From: Rhodospirillales bacterium 24-66-33
Lineage (GTDB): Bacteria; Pseudomonadota; Alphaproteobacteria; Reyranellales; Reyranellaceae
NCBI GenBank assembly: GCA_002281855.1
Contig: NCHQ01000015.1
Coordinates: 60,498 to 124,497 of the forward strand
Direction: 5' to 3'
DNA: 64,000 nucleotides
The translations under genes and the position numbers were made by a program. This document shows positions 45,401-53,709 of the stretch, piece by piece. Position 1 is the stretch's first letter, and each line of letters opens with the position of its first letter. A model generated the notes under the pieces. That model was not told where the DNA came from. It made no database searches and was given only the letters and a program-made list of their open reading frames with translations.

Positions 45401-46341
45401 GGCTCGGCGTCCAGCGCGCGGAGCTGGAAGCGGCACCCCGCAGCGTCAAGATCCTCTCCCCCACGAGCGGCAGCGCCGCCGCAGGTTCGATGCGCATCCG
45501 GATCGAGGTCGAGGGCCTGTCGCCCGCCGCCGTCGAGGATCAGCCCGATCGCCCCTCCGTCGTGAGCGTGTTCCTCAACGGACGGGAACTGCCGCTCTCG
45601 TCCTTCACCGTGACCGAGACAGGTACGACGGCACCGCCGGTGCTGAGGCCCGTCCCCGGCACCTACGACCCCCGTCTGGAACTCGACCTGCGGCCATACC
45701 GGGGCGCGATCCGGACTCCCGCGAAACGCGCCAAGAACGCGCCCGGAAGGGCGGCTGCCTCCCTCGCGGCAATCGCCGCGACGCGCGCGTCCATCCGCCC
45801 GGTCGAGCTCCCTCCCGGCAGCACACCGCTCGCACCGCCCAAGGGCAAGGCGGCGCTGCCCGGACGAACACCGGCCAAGCGCGCGGACCGGCGCTTCGGC
45901 AGTCCGCTCACGCTCACGCAGATCGGACGCCTGGCCAACCAGGCCGTCGGCGGCATCGTGCTGTCATGCCTGCTGAACGGCAGCGAAATTCAGGAAGGCC
46001 TGAACACACTGGTCGTGGCGGTCGTGCTGCCAGGGGGCAGTCGCCTCGAAACGGCCTGCACCTTCTTCGGCGAGACGGTTGCGACGCCGCCGTCGAAACC
46101 CAAACCAACGGTGCCGAAGCCGGGTTCGGTTCGACTTCCCGGCATGAGGCCCATCAAGCCGGCCGACCTGGTACCGCAGAAGATCGCGGGCAAGTTCGTG
46201 CTGCCGCCGAAGAAGGCGCGGCTGCAAGCGATTGCCGCGCAGAAGAAGGCCATCGAGCGGCGCGGCGCGGAGAAGCGCAAGGCGCTGCGCGACGGGCTGG
46301 GCGTCACGCTGGCGCCGCACCTCAAGCCGGGGAAGCGCTGA
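42412..46341 (+). CDS. Giant unknown protein, 1309 aa
   Basis: I recognise no family. The N-terminal 220 residues alternate short hydrophobic and Ala/Gly-rich stretches (VTIAAGAQINRGINFDLGIS, GMGVGLKAGAGFRVFAAMEF), suggestive of amphipathic sheets or helices; there is no signal peptide. The middle is long, helical and Ala/Leu-rich, with a coiled coil around residues 755-800 (EELQQQIGRLAAEIERLANQ). At about 1020-1100 a beta-rich segment (RSVKILSPTSGSAAAGSMRI) looks like a carbohydrate-binding or Ig-like module. The C-terminus is Lys/Pro-rich. GGGGAG precedes the ATG at 42412. Its stop is one base from the 308-aa gene, so the two form a unit. Palindrome copies flank the pair. Confidence 0.8.
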   Translation: MPTVRLDQDVFAAGGMVATDWAQAGGSAQVTIAAGAQINRGINFDLGISALANVDAGVGRFLSAELSGQASATASVAAQIQVPMNLFGEIGFAVRLQAIAELAAAVQVSLGLKVGDFLELAGTDSNMRGLPVELLRVFLSEIDIKAGLYAKAALTAQAYAQLVVTGTAIAQPSRNIKPGFNIVAGMGVGLKAGAGFRVFAAMEFADFSRFVARSVDVLVDGACREAAAGLPAGDATSRALLQAARPAFKMALRTAYELGEFIAVTAPQANAAGAEQVALRCAQVALEEGQRFLLEGLTDAALQALRTAMQDWMAPPLNARWRAARAVRRALSDHLDGFPAEPFDGAPATEAYWNTLVTRIVDLATAMAGGTLDPPTQRFVAVLWSAAQLALVAARRVTRADASLRIIGLPPRQVHAPFQGSLSVQPPQIVRDHIRASLAAAPTGALQLGHLVEFLTADAALDFLRQQNPGVDRFLGAMTGPLGTLANDVARTFLRNIGSAVVAGGRPDAQATLEAIAASLRRFVGTQIHEELAPVLRANLLSRPDVKTYFDEVFLPTTDFTLDTVFGAALDWSRRGADRERLKEALSGILMKLVGRSLVATADIMITEAQRQMQGILNGLADNVEAPNGIVRQLSRAANLPVPVSEIAELTADALRIGGEVLGPLSDSQRAKIRTLMYRVIDPVPVDAGTSFMRQLADSAFLPNAEAMMELATELGSVGGERFLQFVIKLVELIGRKILDELSAVIDAAGAQIQQWYEDTRQALEELQQQIGRLAAEIERLANQVARDFDRAVDDLLGALAPLATPSGRRTFRARLADQVIDDAFAILDDNYVYRTLAPASVRGAIRAAARSAVESALDNDVLDGVLDIVGEVAEEIDSLIDDVRDLDPRRDLAEQIGNLLLNRLTDAIYDNLGRDPHINVGFDVTVLGTRHRLLLGRIDVPIDAVVDGLRAAIRQFDAFEDAVRDAAGALASAFAGEARLQTAETERTNKAAAQARLGVQRAELEAAPRSVKILSPTSGSAAAGSMRIRIEVEGLSPAAVEDQPDRPSVVSVFLNGRELPLSSFTVTETGTTAPPVLRPVPGTYDPRLELDLRPYRGAIRTPAKRAKNAPGRAAASLAAIAATRASIRPVELPPGSTPLAPPKGKAALPGRTPAKRADRRFGSPLTLTQIGRLANQAVGGIVLSCLLNGSEIQEGLNTLVVAVVLPGGSRLETACTFFGETVATPPSKPKPTVPKPGSVRLPGMRPIKPADLVPQKIAGKFVLPPKKARLQAIAAQKKAIERRGAEKRKALRDGLGVTLAPHLKPGKR

Positions 46342-46342
46342 C

Positions 46343-47269
46343 ATGGAGATCATCGAGAGCCTCAAGGAACTTCTGGGCTGGGACGATCCGCCGGTGGTGG
46401 TGGTGCCGAGGGCGCAACGACGCATCAAGGCGAAAGCGTCCATCGAAGCGTGGCTGCAATCGCAGACCACGCCCCAGTACAAGCTCGCTCCCTACAAGTT
46501 CGCCGAACGCCTGAGAGCCCTGGTCGATGCGCCGCAGACGCTGCGGCAGGGTGCTTATGGATGGTGCCTGCCGGCTGCCTTCCTGAATTCGGTCCTTCGC
46601 CGCTTTCCCGATGTCGCCGTTCAATTCGGTCTGGATCTCTACGCGAAGGGAGAGGCAAGCATCGGCGACATCGAGGCGACGATGTCCGATACGTTTCGGG
46701 CCTTCGACTATCCCGAAGCCATCCGCGCGGCATATGGTTCGGACGAACGCGCCCGGGATCTGTTTCTGGTCTCCCATGCCGACTGGCTGCTCTTGGCGGG
46801 CATCGAGCAGGCGACGCACGCCGTCTTCAGCGTGACGGGAGAGTTCAACCAACTGGTCAGCCTAACCACCGGCGCCCTCGTCAAGCTGTTCGAGGATTCA
46901 GGGCTCTACGCCGCGGTGTCCGACCTGTCGGCCGCCGACAAGCGCGACCGGCAAAAACTGCTGGAGGCGCTGAACAAGAGCGCGACCCACGACGTGGTTA
47001 TGGTTGCTGACATGACACGGTTCGGGCCGAACGGGTTGACCAGGCATGCTGGGCGCCTGGTGTCAGCCCCCACGGTCACGACCAGCGGAAACAGCACGAA
47101 CCCCGCTGACAACGAAATGATAGCGTTGCAGTACTGGAGCTGGGGCTTTCAGCCCACGCGCGCCAACGACCTACCCTTCGACCCTGAAGAGAACGCTTTC
47201 ACGACCTCGATGTCGCGGCGTCAGTTCATCAACGTCGACATCGTGGTGGCCGAGCCGAAGCCGATCTGA
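46343..47269 (+). CDS. Unknown 308-aa protein with a GAYGWC motif, partner of the giant protein
   Basis: A soluble protein with no signal peptide. The segment RQGAYGWCLPAAFLNSVLRRFPD has a Cys preceding a helix, the arrangement seen in papain-like and C39-like peptidases, and a later THDVVMVADMTRFG could supply a His. This is a structural impression only; I would not call it a protease. A final NEMIALQYWSWGF and FINVDIVVAEP are strand-like. It starts one base after the giant gene's stop and ends just before a palindrome and the convergent hslU. Confidence 0.78.
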   Translation: MEIIESLKELLGWDDPPVVVVPRAQRRIKAKASIEAWLQSQTTPQYKLAPYKFAERLRALVDAPQTLRQGAYGWCLPAAFLNSVLRRFPDVAVQFGLDLYAKGEASIGDIEATMSDTFRAFDYPEAIRAAYGSDERARDLFLVSHADWLLLAGIEQATHAVFSVTGEFNQLVSLTTGALVKLFEDSGLYAAVSDLSAADKRDRQKLLEALNKSATHDVVMVADMTRFGPNGLTRHAGRLVSAPTVTTSGNSTNPADNEMIALQYWSWGFQPTRANDLPFDPEENAFTTSMSRRQFINVDIVVAEPKPI

Positions 47270-47274
47270 CTCCA

Positions 47275-47296
47275 CCTCCCCATCTGAATGGGGAGG
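47275..47296. repeat. Intergenic palindrome, CCTCCCC family copy 3
   Basis: CCTCCCCAT-CTGA-ATGGGGAGG between the convergent unknown gene and hslU; a likely bidirectional terminator. Confidence 0.75.
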
Positions 47297-47302
47297 CGGG
47301 TC

Positions 47303-48613
47303 TTACAAAACGAACTTCGAGAGATCGGCGTTCTTCGCCAGCTCGCTCACATGCGTGCGGACGTAGGCGGCGTCGATCTCGATCTTCGTGTTCGGCTTGT
47401 CGGAGGCGGTGAAGCTGATCTCTTCCAGCAGCTTCTCCATCACCGTGTGCAGCCGGCGGGCGCCGATATTCTCGACCGTCTCGTTGATGTCGGCCGACAG
47501 CCGCGCCAGCTCGTCGATCGCGTCGGTCGTGAAGTCGAGCTCGACCTTCTCGGTCGCCATCAGCGCCTTGTACTGCTTGACCAGGCTGGCTTCGGGCTCG
47601 GTCAGGATGCGGCGAAAATCCTCCTGGCTGAGCGAGGCCAGGCTGACGCGGATCGGCAGGCGGCCCTGCAGCTCCGGCAGCATGTCCGAGGGCTTGGCGA
47701 GGTGGAAGGCGCCGGAGCAAATGAACAGGACGTGGTCGGTCTTCACCGGCCCGTGCTTGGTGTTCACCGTCGTGCCCTCGATCAGCGGCAGCAGGTCGCG
47801 CTGCACGCCTTCGCGGCTCACGTCGCCACCGCCGCGGTACTCGCTGCGCGCGGTGATCTTGTCGATCTCGTCGATGAAGACGATGCCGTTCTGCTCGACC
47901 ATGTCGCGCGCCTCGCGGACCACCCGCTCCTGGTCGAGCAGCTTGTCGCTCTCCTCGCGCAGCAGCGTCTGGTGGCTCTCGGCCACGGTCATCTTGCGCT
48001 TCTTGGTGCGGCCGCCGAACGCCTTGCCCAGCATGTCGCCGATATTGATCATGCCGACCGATGCGCCGGGCTGGCCCGGAACCTCGAACTGCATCGGTCC
48101 GCCCGAATCGGCGACCTCGATCTCGATCTCGCGATCGTCCAGCTCGCCGGCGCGCAGCTTGTGGCGGAAACGCAGCTTCGTCTCCTCGCTGGCATTGGCG
48201 CCGCACAGCGCCTCGACCACGCGGTCCTCGGCCGCCAGCTCGGCCTTGGCCTTCACGTCCTTGCGCAGGCTCTCGCGCGCCATCTCGATGGCAGCTTCCA
48301 TCAGGTCGCGCGCGATCTGCTCGACATCGCGGCCGACATAGCCGACCTCGGTGAACTTGGTCGCCTCGACCTTGAGGAACGGCGCGTTGGTGAGCTTGGC
48401 CAGGCGGCGCGCGATCTCGGTCTTGCCGACGCCGGTCGGGCCGATCATCAGGATGTTCTTGGGCAGCACTTCGTCGCGCAGCGAATCTGAGAGCTGCAGG
48501 CGGCGCCAGCGGTTGCGCAGCGCAATCGCGACGGCGCGCTTGGCCTCCTGCTGGCCGATGATGTGCTTGTCGAGCTCGGAGACGATCTCGCGCGGGGAAA
48601 AGTCGTTACTCAT
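47303..48613 (-). CDS. hslU: ATP-dependent protease ATPase subunit HslU
   Basis: A 436-aa AAA+ unfoldase that feeds substrates to HslV. The start FSPREIVSELDKHIIGQQEAK and the Walker A MIGPTGVGKTEIARRLAK are standard, with Walker B GIVFIDEIDKI, VQRDLLPLIEGTTV and the C-terminal ISFTASD/LSKFVL tail that docks into HslV. Start at the ATG at 48611-48613, 5 bases after the hslV stop. Confidence 0.97.
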   Translation of the reverse strand: MSNDFSPREIVSELDKHIIGQQEAKRAVAIALRNRWRRLQLSDSLRDEVLPKNILMIGPTGVGKTEIARRLAKLTNAPFLKVEATKFTEVGYVGRDVEQIARDLMEAAIEMARESLRKDVKAKAELAAEDRVVEALCGANASEETKLRFRHKLRAGELDDREIEIEVADSGGPMQFEVPGQPGASVGMINIGDMLGKAFGGRTKKRKMTVAESHQTLLREESDKLLDQERVVREARDMVEQNGIVFIDEIDKITARSEYRGGGDVSREGVQRDLLPLIEGTTVNTKHGPVKTDHVLFICSGAFHLAKPSDMLPELQGRLPIRVSLASLSQEDFRRILTEPEASLVKQYKALMATEKVELDFTTDAIDELARLSADINETVENIGARRLHTVMEKLLEEISFTASDKPNTKIEIDAAYVRTHVSELAKNADLSKFVL

Positions 48614-48618
48614 GGGAT

Positions 48619-49182
48619 TCAGAGCTTCTCGATGACGACGTTGTGGTTCGTGTAGACGCAGATGTCGGCGGCGATCTTCATCGACTTGCGGGCGATCGCT
48701 TCGGCATCGAGCCCCTCCACGTCGATCAGCGCCCGCGCGGCCGAGAGCGCGTAATTCCCGCCCGAGCCGATGGCGATGATGCCGCCTTCCGGCTCCAGCA
48801 CATCGCCCGTTCCGGACAGGAGCAGCGAGACGTCCTTGTCGGCCACCGCCATCAGCGCCTCGAGCTTGCGCAGGTAGCGGTCGGTGCGCCAGTCCTTGGC
48901 GAGCTCGATCGCGGCGCGCAGGAGCTGCCCGGGATGGCGCTCCAGCTTGGCCTCGAGCCGCTCGAAGAGCGTGAAGGCGTCGGCGGTGGCGCCGGCGAAA
49001 CCCGCGATGATCTGGCTGTTGCCGATCCGGCGGACCTTCTTGGCGTTGCCCTTGACGATGGTCTGGCCCATCGACACTTGGCCATCGCCGGCCATCACGA
49101 CCTGGCCGTCCTTGCGAACCGAGAGGATGGTCGTGGCATGCCAGCCGGGACCGGAGGAACTGTCTGATTGTGCGGAAGACAT
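48619..49182 (-). CDS. hslV: ATP-dependent protease peptidase subunit HslV
   Basis: A 187-aa threonine peptidase of the proteasome-like HslVU complex. The catalytic Thr follows a short pro-segment in WHATTILSVRKDGQVVMAGDGQVSMGQT, and GSGGNYALSAARAL is the conserved core. I chose the ATG at 49180-49182; an in-frame ATG at 49209 would add nine residues. Divergent from an amino-acid oxidase gene. Confidence 0.96.
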   Translation of the reverse strand: MSSAQSDSSSGPGWHATTILSVRKDGQVVMAGDGQVSMGQTIVKGNAKKVRRIGNSQIIAGFAGATADAFTLFERLEAKLERHPGQLLRAAIELAKDWRTDRYLRKLEALMAVADKDVSLLLSGTGDVLEPEGGIIAIGSGGNYALSAARALIDVEGLDAEAIARKSMKIAADICVYTNHNVVIEKL

Positions 49183-49259
49183 GCGCCCTAAATAGGGATT
49201 CACAGCCACAAATCAATCGCGACCTCTGGCCCGCGCAGGCGGCGTGCTAACGTCGGCCC

Positions 49260-50519
49260 ATGACTGAATCAGCCCAGAGCGACCCCGTCATCGTCATCGG
49301 CGCCGGAATCGTCGGCGCCGCCACGGCCCGCGCCCTGCAGCGCAACGGCCACAAGGTAACGCTGCTCGACAGCGCCGAGCCCGGCAACGCGACCTCCTTC
49401 GGCAATGCCGGGTTCCTGTCCGTCGACAGCCTGATCCCGCTGGCGCGGCCGGCCACCCTGAAGAAGGTGCCGCAGATGCTGATGGACCGGAACGGGCCGC
49501 TCACGCTGCATCCGCCCAGCCTGCCCTGGCTGCTGCCCTGGATGGCGCGCTTTGCCATGGCGGCGATGAGCCCGACCGAGGTCCAGAAGGGCAAGGACAT
49601 GTTCCGGCCGCTGATGCTCGAGGCCGACATCGCCTGGAAGGCCGAGATCCAGGCCTCGGGCCTGGGCGAGCTGTTCCGCACCCGCGGCGCGCTCTACGTC
49701 TACGAGAGCGAGGCGTCGTTCCTGGGCACCGACGAGATGCGCGGGCTGCAATCGGGCAAGGGCACCGAGTTCGAGATCGTCGACGGCAACCGGGCGCGCG
49801 AGCTGGCACCGGGCCTCAGCCCGACCATCGTGCGCGGCATCCACTATCCGAACGGCACGCACACGATCAATCCGCACAAGGTGGTCGCGACCCTGGTCGA
49901 GCGGTTCACCGCCGAGGGCGGCGCGGTCGTGCGCGGCCGCGTGCGCGGCTTCCGCCGCGACGGCAACCGCGTGACGGCGGTGCAGCTCACCGACTCGGAG
50001 CTGCCCGCCAGTGCGGTGATGATCTCGGCCGGGCGCGCCTCGGGCGAGCTGACGCGCCTGCTGGGCTTCAACGCGCCGCTGGTCGCCGAGCGCGGCTATC
50101 ATGTGATGGTGGCGCCGGACAATGTGCGCTTCGACCTGCCGGTGAGCCCGCCCGATCGCGGCCTGTTCTTCACGCCGATGTCCGAGGGCCTGCGCATCGC
50201 CGGCACGGTCGAGCTGGCCGCCCCTCACCAGCCGCCCTCCTGGCATCGCGCCGATCTCCTCAAGAAGCATCTCAAGGACATCTTCCCCGGGGTCGGCGGC
50301 GCCGAGCAGAGCCGCTGGATCGGCGAACGGCCGACCCTGCCCGACTATCGGCCCGCCATCGGCCGCGCGCCGCGTCTCGCCAACGTCTATTGCGGCTACG
50401 GCCACCAGCATCTCGGCCTGACACTGGCCACCGCGACAGGCCGCCTGATCGCCCGCCTGATGGAAGGCGAGCACCTGCCGAGCGCGCTGCAGGCCTGCGA
50501 TCCGGGACGATTTGGCTGA
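49260..50519 (+). CDS. FAD-dependent D-amino acid dehydrogenase-like oxidoreductase (DAO family)
   Basis: A 419-aa flavoprotein of the DadA/glycine oxidase fold. FAD motif VIVIGAGIVGAATARAL at the start, then SFGNAGFLS, GIHYPNGTHTINPHKVV in the substrate domain, and the C-terminal YCGYGHQHLGLTLATATGRLIA. It probably oxidises a D-amino acid or an N-substituted amino acid. Divergent from hslVU across 77 bp; followed by the repeat pair at 50528-50660. Confidence 0.9.
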   Translation: MTESAQSDPVIVIGAGIVGAATARALQRNGHKVTLLDSAEPGNATSFGNAGFLSVDSLIPLARPATLKKVPQMLMDRNGPLTLHPPSLPWLLPWMARFAMAAMSPTEVQKGKDMFRPLMLEADIAWKAEIQASGLGELFRTRGALYVYESEASFLGTDEMRGLQSGKGTEFEIVDGNRARELAPGLSPTIVRGIHYPNGTHTINPHKVVATLVERFTAEGGAVVRGRVRGFRRDGNRVTAVQLTDSELPASAVMISAGRASGELTRLLGFNAPLVAERGYHVMVAPDNVRFDLPVSPPDRGLFFTPMSEGLRIAGTVELAAPHQPPSWHRADLLKKHLKDIFPGVGGAEQSRWIGERPTLPDYRPAIGRAPRLANVYCGYGHQHLGLTLATATGRLIARLMEGEHLPSALQACDPGRFG

Positions 50520-50527
50520 CCTCATCT

Positions 50528-50660
50528 TCCTCCCCCATCACATGGGGGAGGATACAGGAGGGGGTAAGCAACGCGATGAATGCCTCGACTGAGGCTTTCC
50601 CCCTCCGGCGCGGCGCCTTCACAGGCGCCTGAGGCCACCTCCCCCGTATGACGGGGGAGG
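50528..50660. repeat. Two CCTCCCC-family palindromes bounding a 130-bp unit
   Basis: TCCTCCCCCAT/ATGGGGGAGGA at 50528-50552 and CCTCCCCCGT/ACGGGGGAGG at 50638-50660 frame an 85-bp centre (with GGCGCC twice). The pair looks like one small non-autonomous element inserted between convergent genes. Confidence 0.65.
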
Positions 50661-50666
50661 AAAGAG

Positions 50667-51626
50667 TTAGGCGGCCTGCTGCCGGAACGCCGTGAGGCTG
50701 CCGGCGTGGAGCAGTTCGCTGGGCAGGACATGGCCGACGATGCGTTCGGCCATGCGGCCGACCTCGATGAGCCGGTCGAGATCGACACCGGTATCGATGC
50801 CCATTTCCTCGCAGAGCAGCACCAGCTCCTCGGTCGCGATGTTGCCGGCCGCGCCCTTGTGGGCGGCGAACGGGCAGCCGCCCAGCCCGCCCACCGTGGA
50901 GTCGAAGGCGCTCACGCCCATGCGCAGGCCGGCATGCGCGTTGGCCACGCCCATGCCCCGCGTGTCGTGCAGGTGCAGGGTGATCTTCTGATCCGGCCAG
51001 CGTTCGCGCACCGCGCCGACCACGCGCTCGATGCGCGGCGGCACCGCCCAGCCCATCGTATCGGCGAGGCCGATATCGGTGATCTCAGCACCGGCTTCCT
51101 CGGCCAGCGCGAAACCGTCCGCCAGGCCCTGCAGCACCTCGTCGATCGTGACCTCGCCCTGGAAGTTGCAGCCGAACGCCGCCATCACGCCGATGCGCGT
51201 GACGGGAATCCCGTGGGACAGGTGCAACGCCGTCTGGGCGCGCATCGCTTCCATGTTCTGGGCGCGGCTGCGATGAAGGTTCTTGTAGCTGAACCCTTCC
51301 GAGGCGCTGAGCGCGATCGAGCCGTAGAGCTTCAGCTTGTCGCGGAACTTCACCGCGCGCGCCAGGCCCTTGTCGTTGAACCACAGGGCGGTGAAATCGA
51401 CGCCGGGCTTCGTGCGCACCCGCTCGACGACCTCGTCCGCATCGGCCCAGCCGGGCACGATGCGCTGGCTGACGAACGAGCAGATCTGGATGTGATGCAG
51501 CCCCGTCTCGGCCAGCGCCTCGATCAGCTCGATCTTGTGCTCGGAAGAAATTGGTCCGGGCTCGATCTGGAAGCCCTCGCGCGGGCCTTCCTCGTGGATC
51601 TCCACCTTGCTCGGCAGATCGCTCAT
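50667..51626 (-). CDS. Hydroxymethylglutaryl-CoA lyase family protein
   Basis: A 319-aa TIM-barrel lyase that cleaves HMG-CoA or a related 3-hydroxyacyl-CoA into acetyl-CoA and a keto acid. Landmarks: the substrate Arg in EEGPREGFQIE, metal His pair in LHLHDTRGMGVANA, and the signature GGLGGCPFAAHKGAAGN with the catalytic Cys. It lies 18 bp after a CoA-transferase gene, the usual partner in leucine or itaconate-type degradation. Confidence 0.9.
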   Translation of the reverse strand: MSDLPSKVEIHEEGPREGFQIEPGPISSEHKIELIEALAETGLHHIQICSFVSQRIVPGWADADEVVERVRTKPGVDFTALWFNDKGLARAVKFRDKLKLYGSIALSASEGFSYKNLHRSRAQNMEAMRAQTALHLSHGIPVTRIGVMAAFGCNFQGEVTIDEVLQGLADGFALAEEAGAEITDIGLADTMGWAVPPRIERVVGAVRERWPDQKITLHLHDTRGMGVANAHAGLRMGVSAFDSTVGGLGGCPFAAHKGAAGNIATEELVLLCEEMGIDTGVDLDRLIEVGRMAERIVGHVLPSELLHAGSLTAFRQQAA

Positions 51627-51644
51627 GTTCCGCTCCCGTCCGTT

Positions 51645-52874
51645 CTAGCGCTGTCCCGTCGCGACGACGCCGCGTTGGTGAAGATCGTGCACCTCGTCGG
51701 CCGCGAAACCAAGCTCGCGCAGAATCGTCTCGGTGCTCTCGCCGATGGCCTGCGGCTGCTGGCGCAGGCCGAGATCGTGCCCGCCCAGCTCGATCGGCAG
51801 GCGCGGCAGCTTGATGTGGCGTCCCTTGCCGAGATCGGTATCGAGCATGCGGCCGCCGGCGTTGAGTTGCGGATCGTCCTGCAGATCCTCGGGCCGGCCC
51901 AGCGGCGCGAAGGGCAGGCTTCCTTCCTCGCAGAAGGCGACCATCTGGTCGAGCGTATGGCGCTGCACGATCTCGGAGATGATGGGCACGAGCCGCGGCC
52001 GTCCGAGGATGCGGTCCTCGTTGCTGGCCAGCGTCGCGTCGGCCAGCAGATCCGGGCGATCGAACAGCCGGCAGAACTGCGCCCAGTGCTTGTCGCTGGT
52101 GATGCCGAGGAAGAACAGCCGATCGTCGGCCGTCTTGAAGGTCTCGTAGATCGCCCAGGCGCCCTGGCGCTCGGGCATCGGCGGCACGGTCCGGCCCGTC
52201 ACCGCCCCGCCCGCCATGTGCTGGGCCATCAGGAAGGCCGCCGATTCGAACAGGGCGGAGCGCACTTCCTGCCCGCGGCCGGTGCGGTTGCGCTCTTGCA
52301 GCGCCGCCAGGATGCCGACGACGCCGAACACGCCGCCCATGATGTCGCAGATCGAGGTGCCGGCGCGCAGCGGCCGGCCGGAGGGCCCGGTCATGTAGGC
52401 GAGGCCGCTCATGTACTGCACGATCTCGTCGAGCGCCGGCCGCTTCTCGTAGGGGCCGCTCAGGAAGCCCTTCAGCGCGCAGTAGACGAGGCGCGGATAG
52501 TCCTTCGCGAGGTCGGCATAGCCGAGGCCCAGCCGCTCCATGGTGCCCGAGGCGAAGTTCTCGATCACGACATCCGACTGGGAAAGCAGCCGATGGATGA
52601 TCTTCTTTCCCTCCTCCGACTTGATGTCGATCGCGAGGCTTCGCTTGTTGCGGTTGAAGGTGCCGAAGAAGCCTGCCGCGAAGCCCGCGAGGCGTCGCGT
52701 GCGGTCGCCCTCGACCGGCTCGACCTTGATGACCTCGGCGCCGAGATCGGCCAGCACGAGGCCGCAGGACGGTCCCATCACCACATGGCAGAACTCGAGC
52801 ACGCGAATGCCCTGCAGCGGCAGCGCGCGATCTTCCTGCTGCGCCGCCCCGCCGACCGTGCCCTGCTCGTCCAT
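51645..52874 (-). CDS. Class III CoA-transferase (CaiB/BaiF family)
   Basis: A 409-aa enzyme that moves CoA between carboxylic acids. Landmarks: GIRVLEFCHVVMGPSCGLVLADLGAEVIKVE at the start, RNKRSLAIDIKSEEGK, and the catalytic Asp in PALDEIVQYMSGL. GAGGAG lies 6 nt before the ATG at 52872-52874. Together with the downstream lyase it would activate and cleave a dicarboxylic acid; substrate not known (itaconate, citramalate or similar are family precedents). Confidence 0.91.
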   Translation of the reverse strand: MDEQGTVGGAAQQEDRALPLQGIRVLEFCHVVMGPSCGLVLADLGAEVIKVEPVEGDRTRRLAGFAAGFFGTFNRNKRSLAIDIKSEEGKKIIHRLLSQSDVVIENFASGTMERLGLGYADLAKDYPRLVYCALKGFLSGPYEKRPALDEIVQYMSGLAYMTGPSGRPLRAGTSICDIMGGVFGVVGILAALQERNRTGRGQEVRSALFESAAFLMAQHMAGGAVTGRTVPPMPERQGAWAIYETFKTADDRLFFLGITSDKHWAQFCRLFDRPDLLADATLASNEDRILGRPRLVPIISEIVQRHTLDQMVAFCEEGSLPFAPLGRPEDLQDDPQLNAGGRMLDTDLGKGRHIKLPRLPIELGGHDLGLRQQPQAIGESTETILRELGFAADEVHDLHQRGVVATGQR

Positions 52875-52959
52875 GACTGTCTCCTCGCAACGCCCTCGTT
52901 TCGGCCGGCAACCTTCCAGCACGGGCGAACGTCTGCAACTGGGAATACGCCCGCCCCGG

Positions 52960-53709
52960 CTAGCCGCCGTACTGCAGCAGCGTCTCGCCGTTCCTCTTGA
53001 GCCAGGCCTGAGCCCCCTCGATGGGGCCGTCGCACAGGGCTCGCGCCAGCGCCCAGAAGCGCGGGCTGTGGTTCAGGTGGACCAGATGCGCCGCCTCGTG
53101 GGCGGCCAGGTAGTCGAGCACCTCCGGCGGCGCGAACACCAGCCGCCAGGAGAAGGAAAGCGAGGCGTCGGGCCCGCAGCTTCCCCAGCGCGAACGCGTG
53201 TCGCGCACCGAGATGCGCTTCACCTCACGCTCGGCGCGGGCAGCCTTGGCGTGGACCCGCGGCACCAGCTCCTTCTTCAGCTCACCGACCAGCCAGTCCT
53301 TCACGCGGCGCGACAGGTGCTCCGGCCGGCCCGCGACATGGATCTCGCTGCCCTCGCGCCAGACCGTGCCGCGGGCGTCCGGCCGGTGACGCAGGCGATG
53401 GGGCACGCCGAACAGCGGGATTTCCGCGCCGTCGACGAAGGGAATTCGCGCCGGCAGGCGCTCGAGGCGCGCGGCAATCCAGCCGGCCTGCGTTTCGGCG
53501 AAACCGACGGCCGTGCCGCGCGCCATGCGCAGCGGCGCCGTCAGCACGACGCGCCGGTTGGCCGGGTCGACCCGCAGCGAGGCGCGACGCGCGCGGGCGT
53601 TGCGCACGAAAGTGACGGAAAGCGTGTCGCCGGCATGAGCAATGGTCAGTTGCTCGGGCTCCGGCGTCGCTTTAGGCAGGAAACGGCTGAACCAGGAGGA
53701 AGACGACAT
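52960..53709 (-). CDS. SprT-like/YgjP-type zinc metallopeptidase domain protein (DUF45)
   Basis: A 249-aa protein of the YgjP/DUF45 family. The zinc site is AAHEAAHLVHLNHSPRFW (HExxH plus a downstream His), preceded by the family segment DTRSRWGSCGPDASLSFSWRLVFAPPEVLDY. Physiological role unclear. Its start overlaps the start of the next gene by two bases on opposite strands. Confidence 0.9.
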   Translation of the reverse strand: MSSSSWFSRFLPKATPEPEQLTIAHAGDTLSVTFVRNARARRASLRVDPANRRVVLTAPLRMARGTAVGFAETQAGWIAARLERLPARIPFVDGAEIPLFGVPHRLRHRPDARGTVWREGSEIHVAGRPEHLSRRVKDWLVGELKKELVPRVHAKAARAEREVKRISVRDTRSRWGSCGPDASLSFSWRLVFAPPEVLDYLAAHEAAHLVHLNHSPRFWALARALCDGPIEGAQAWLKRNGETLLQYGG

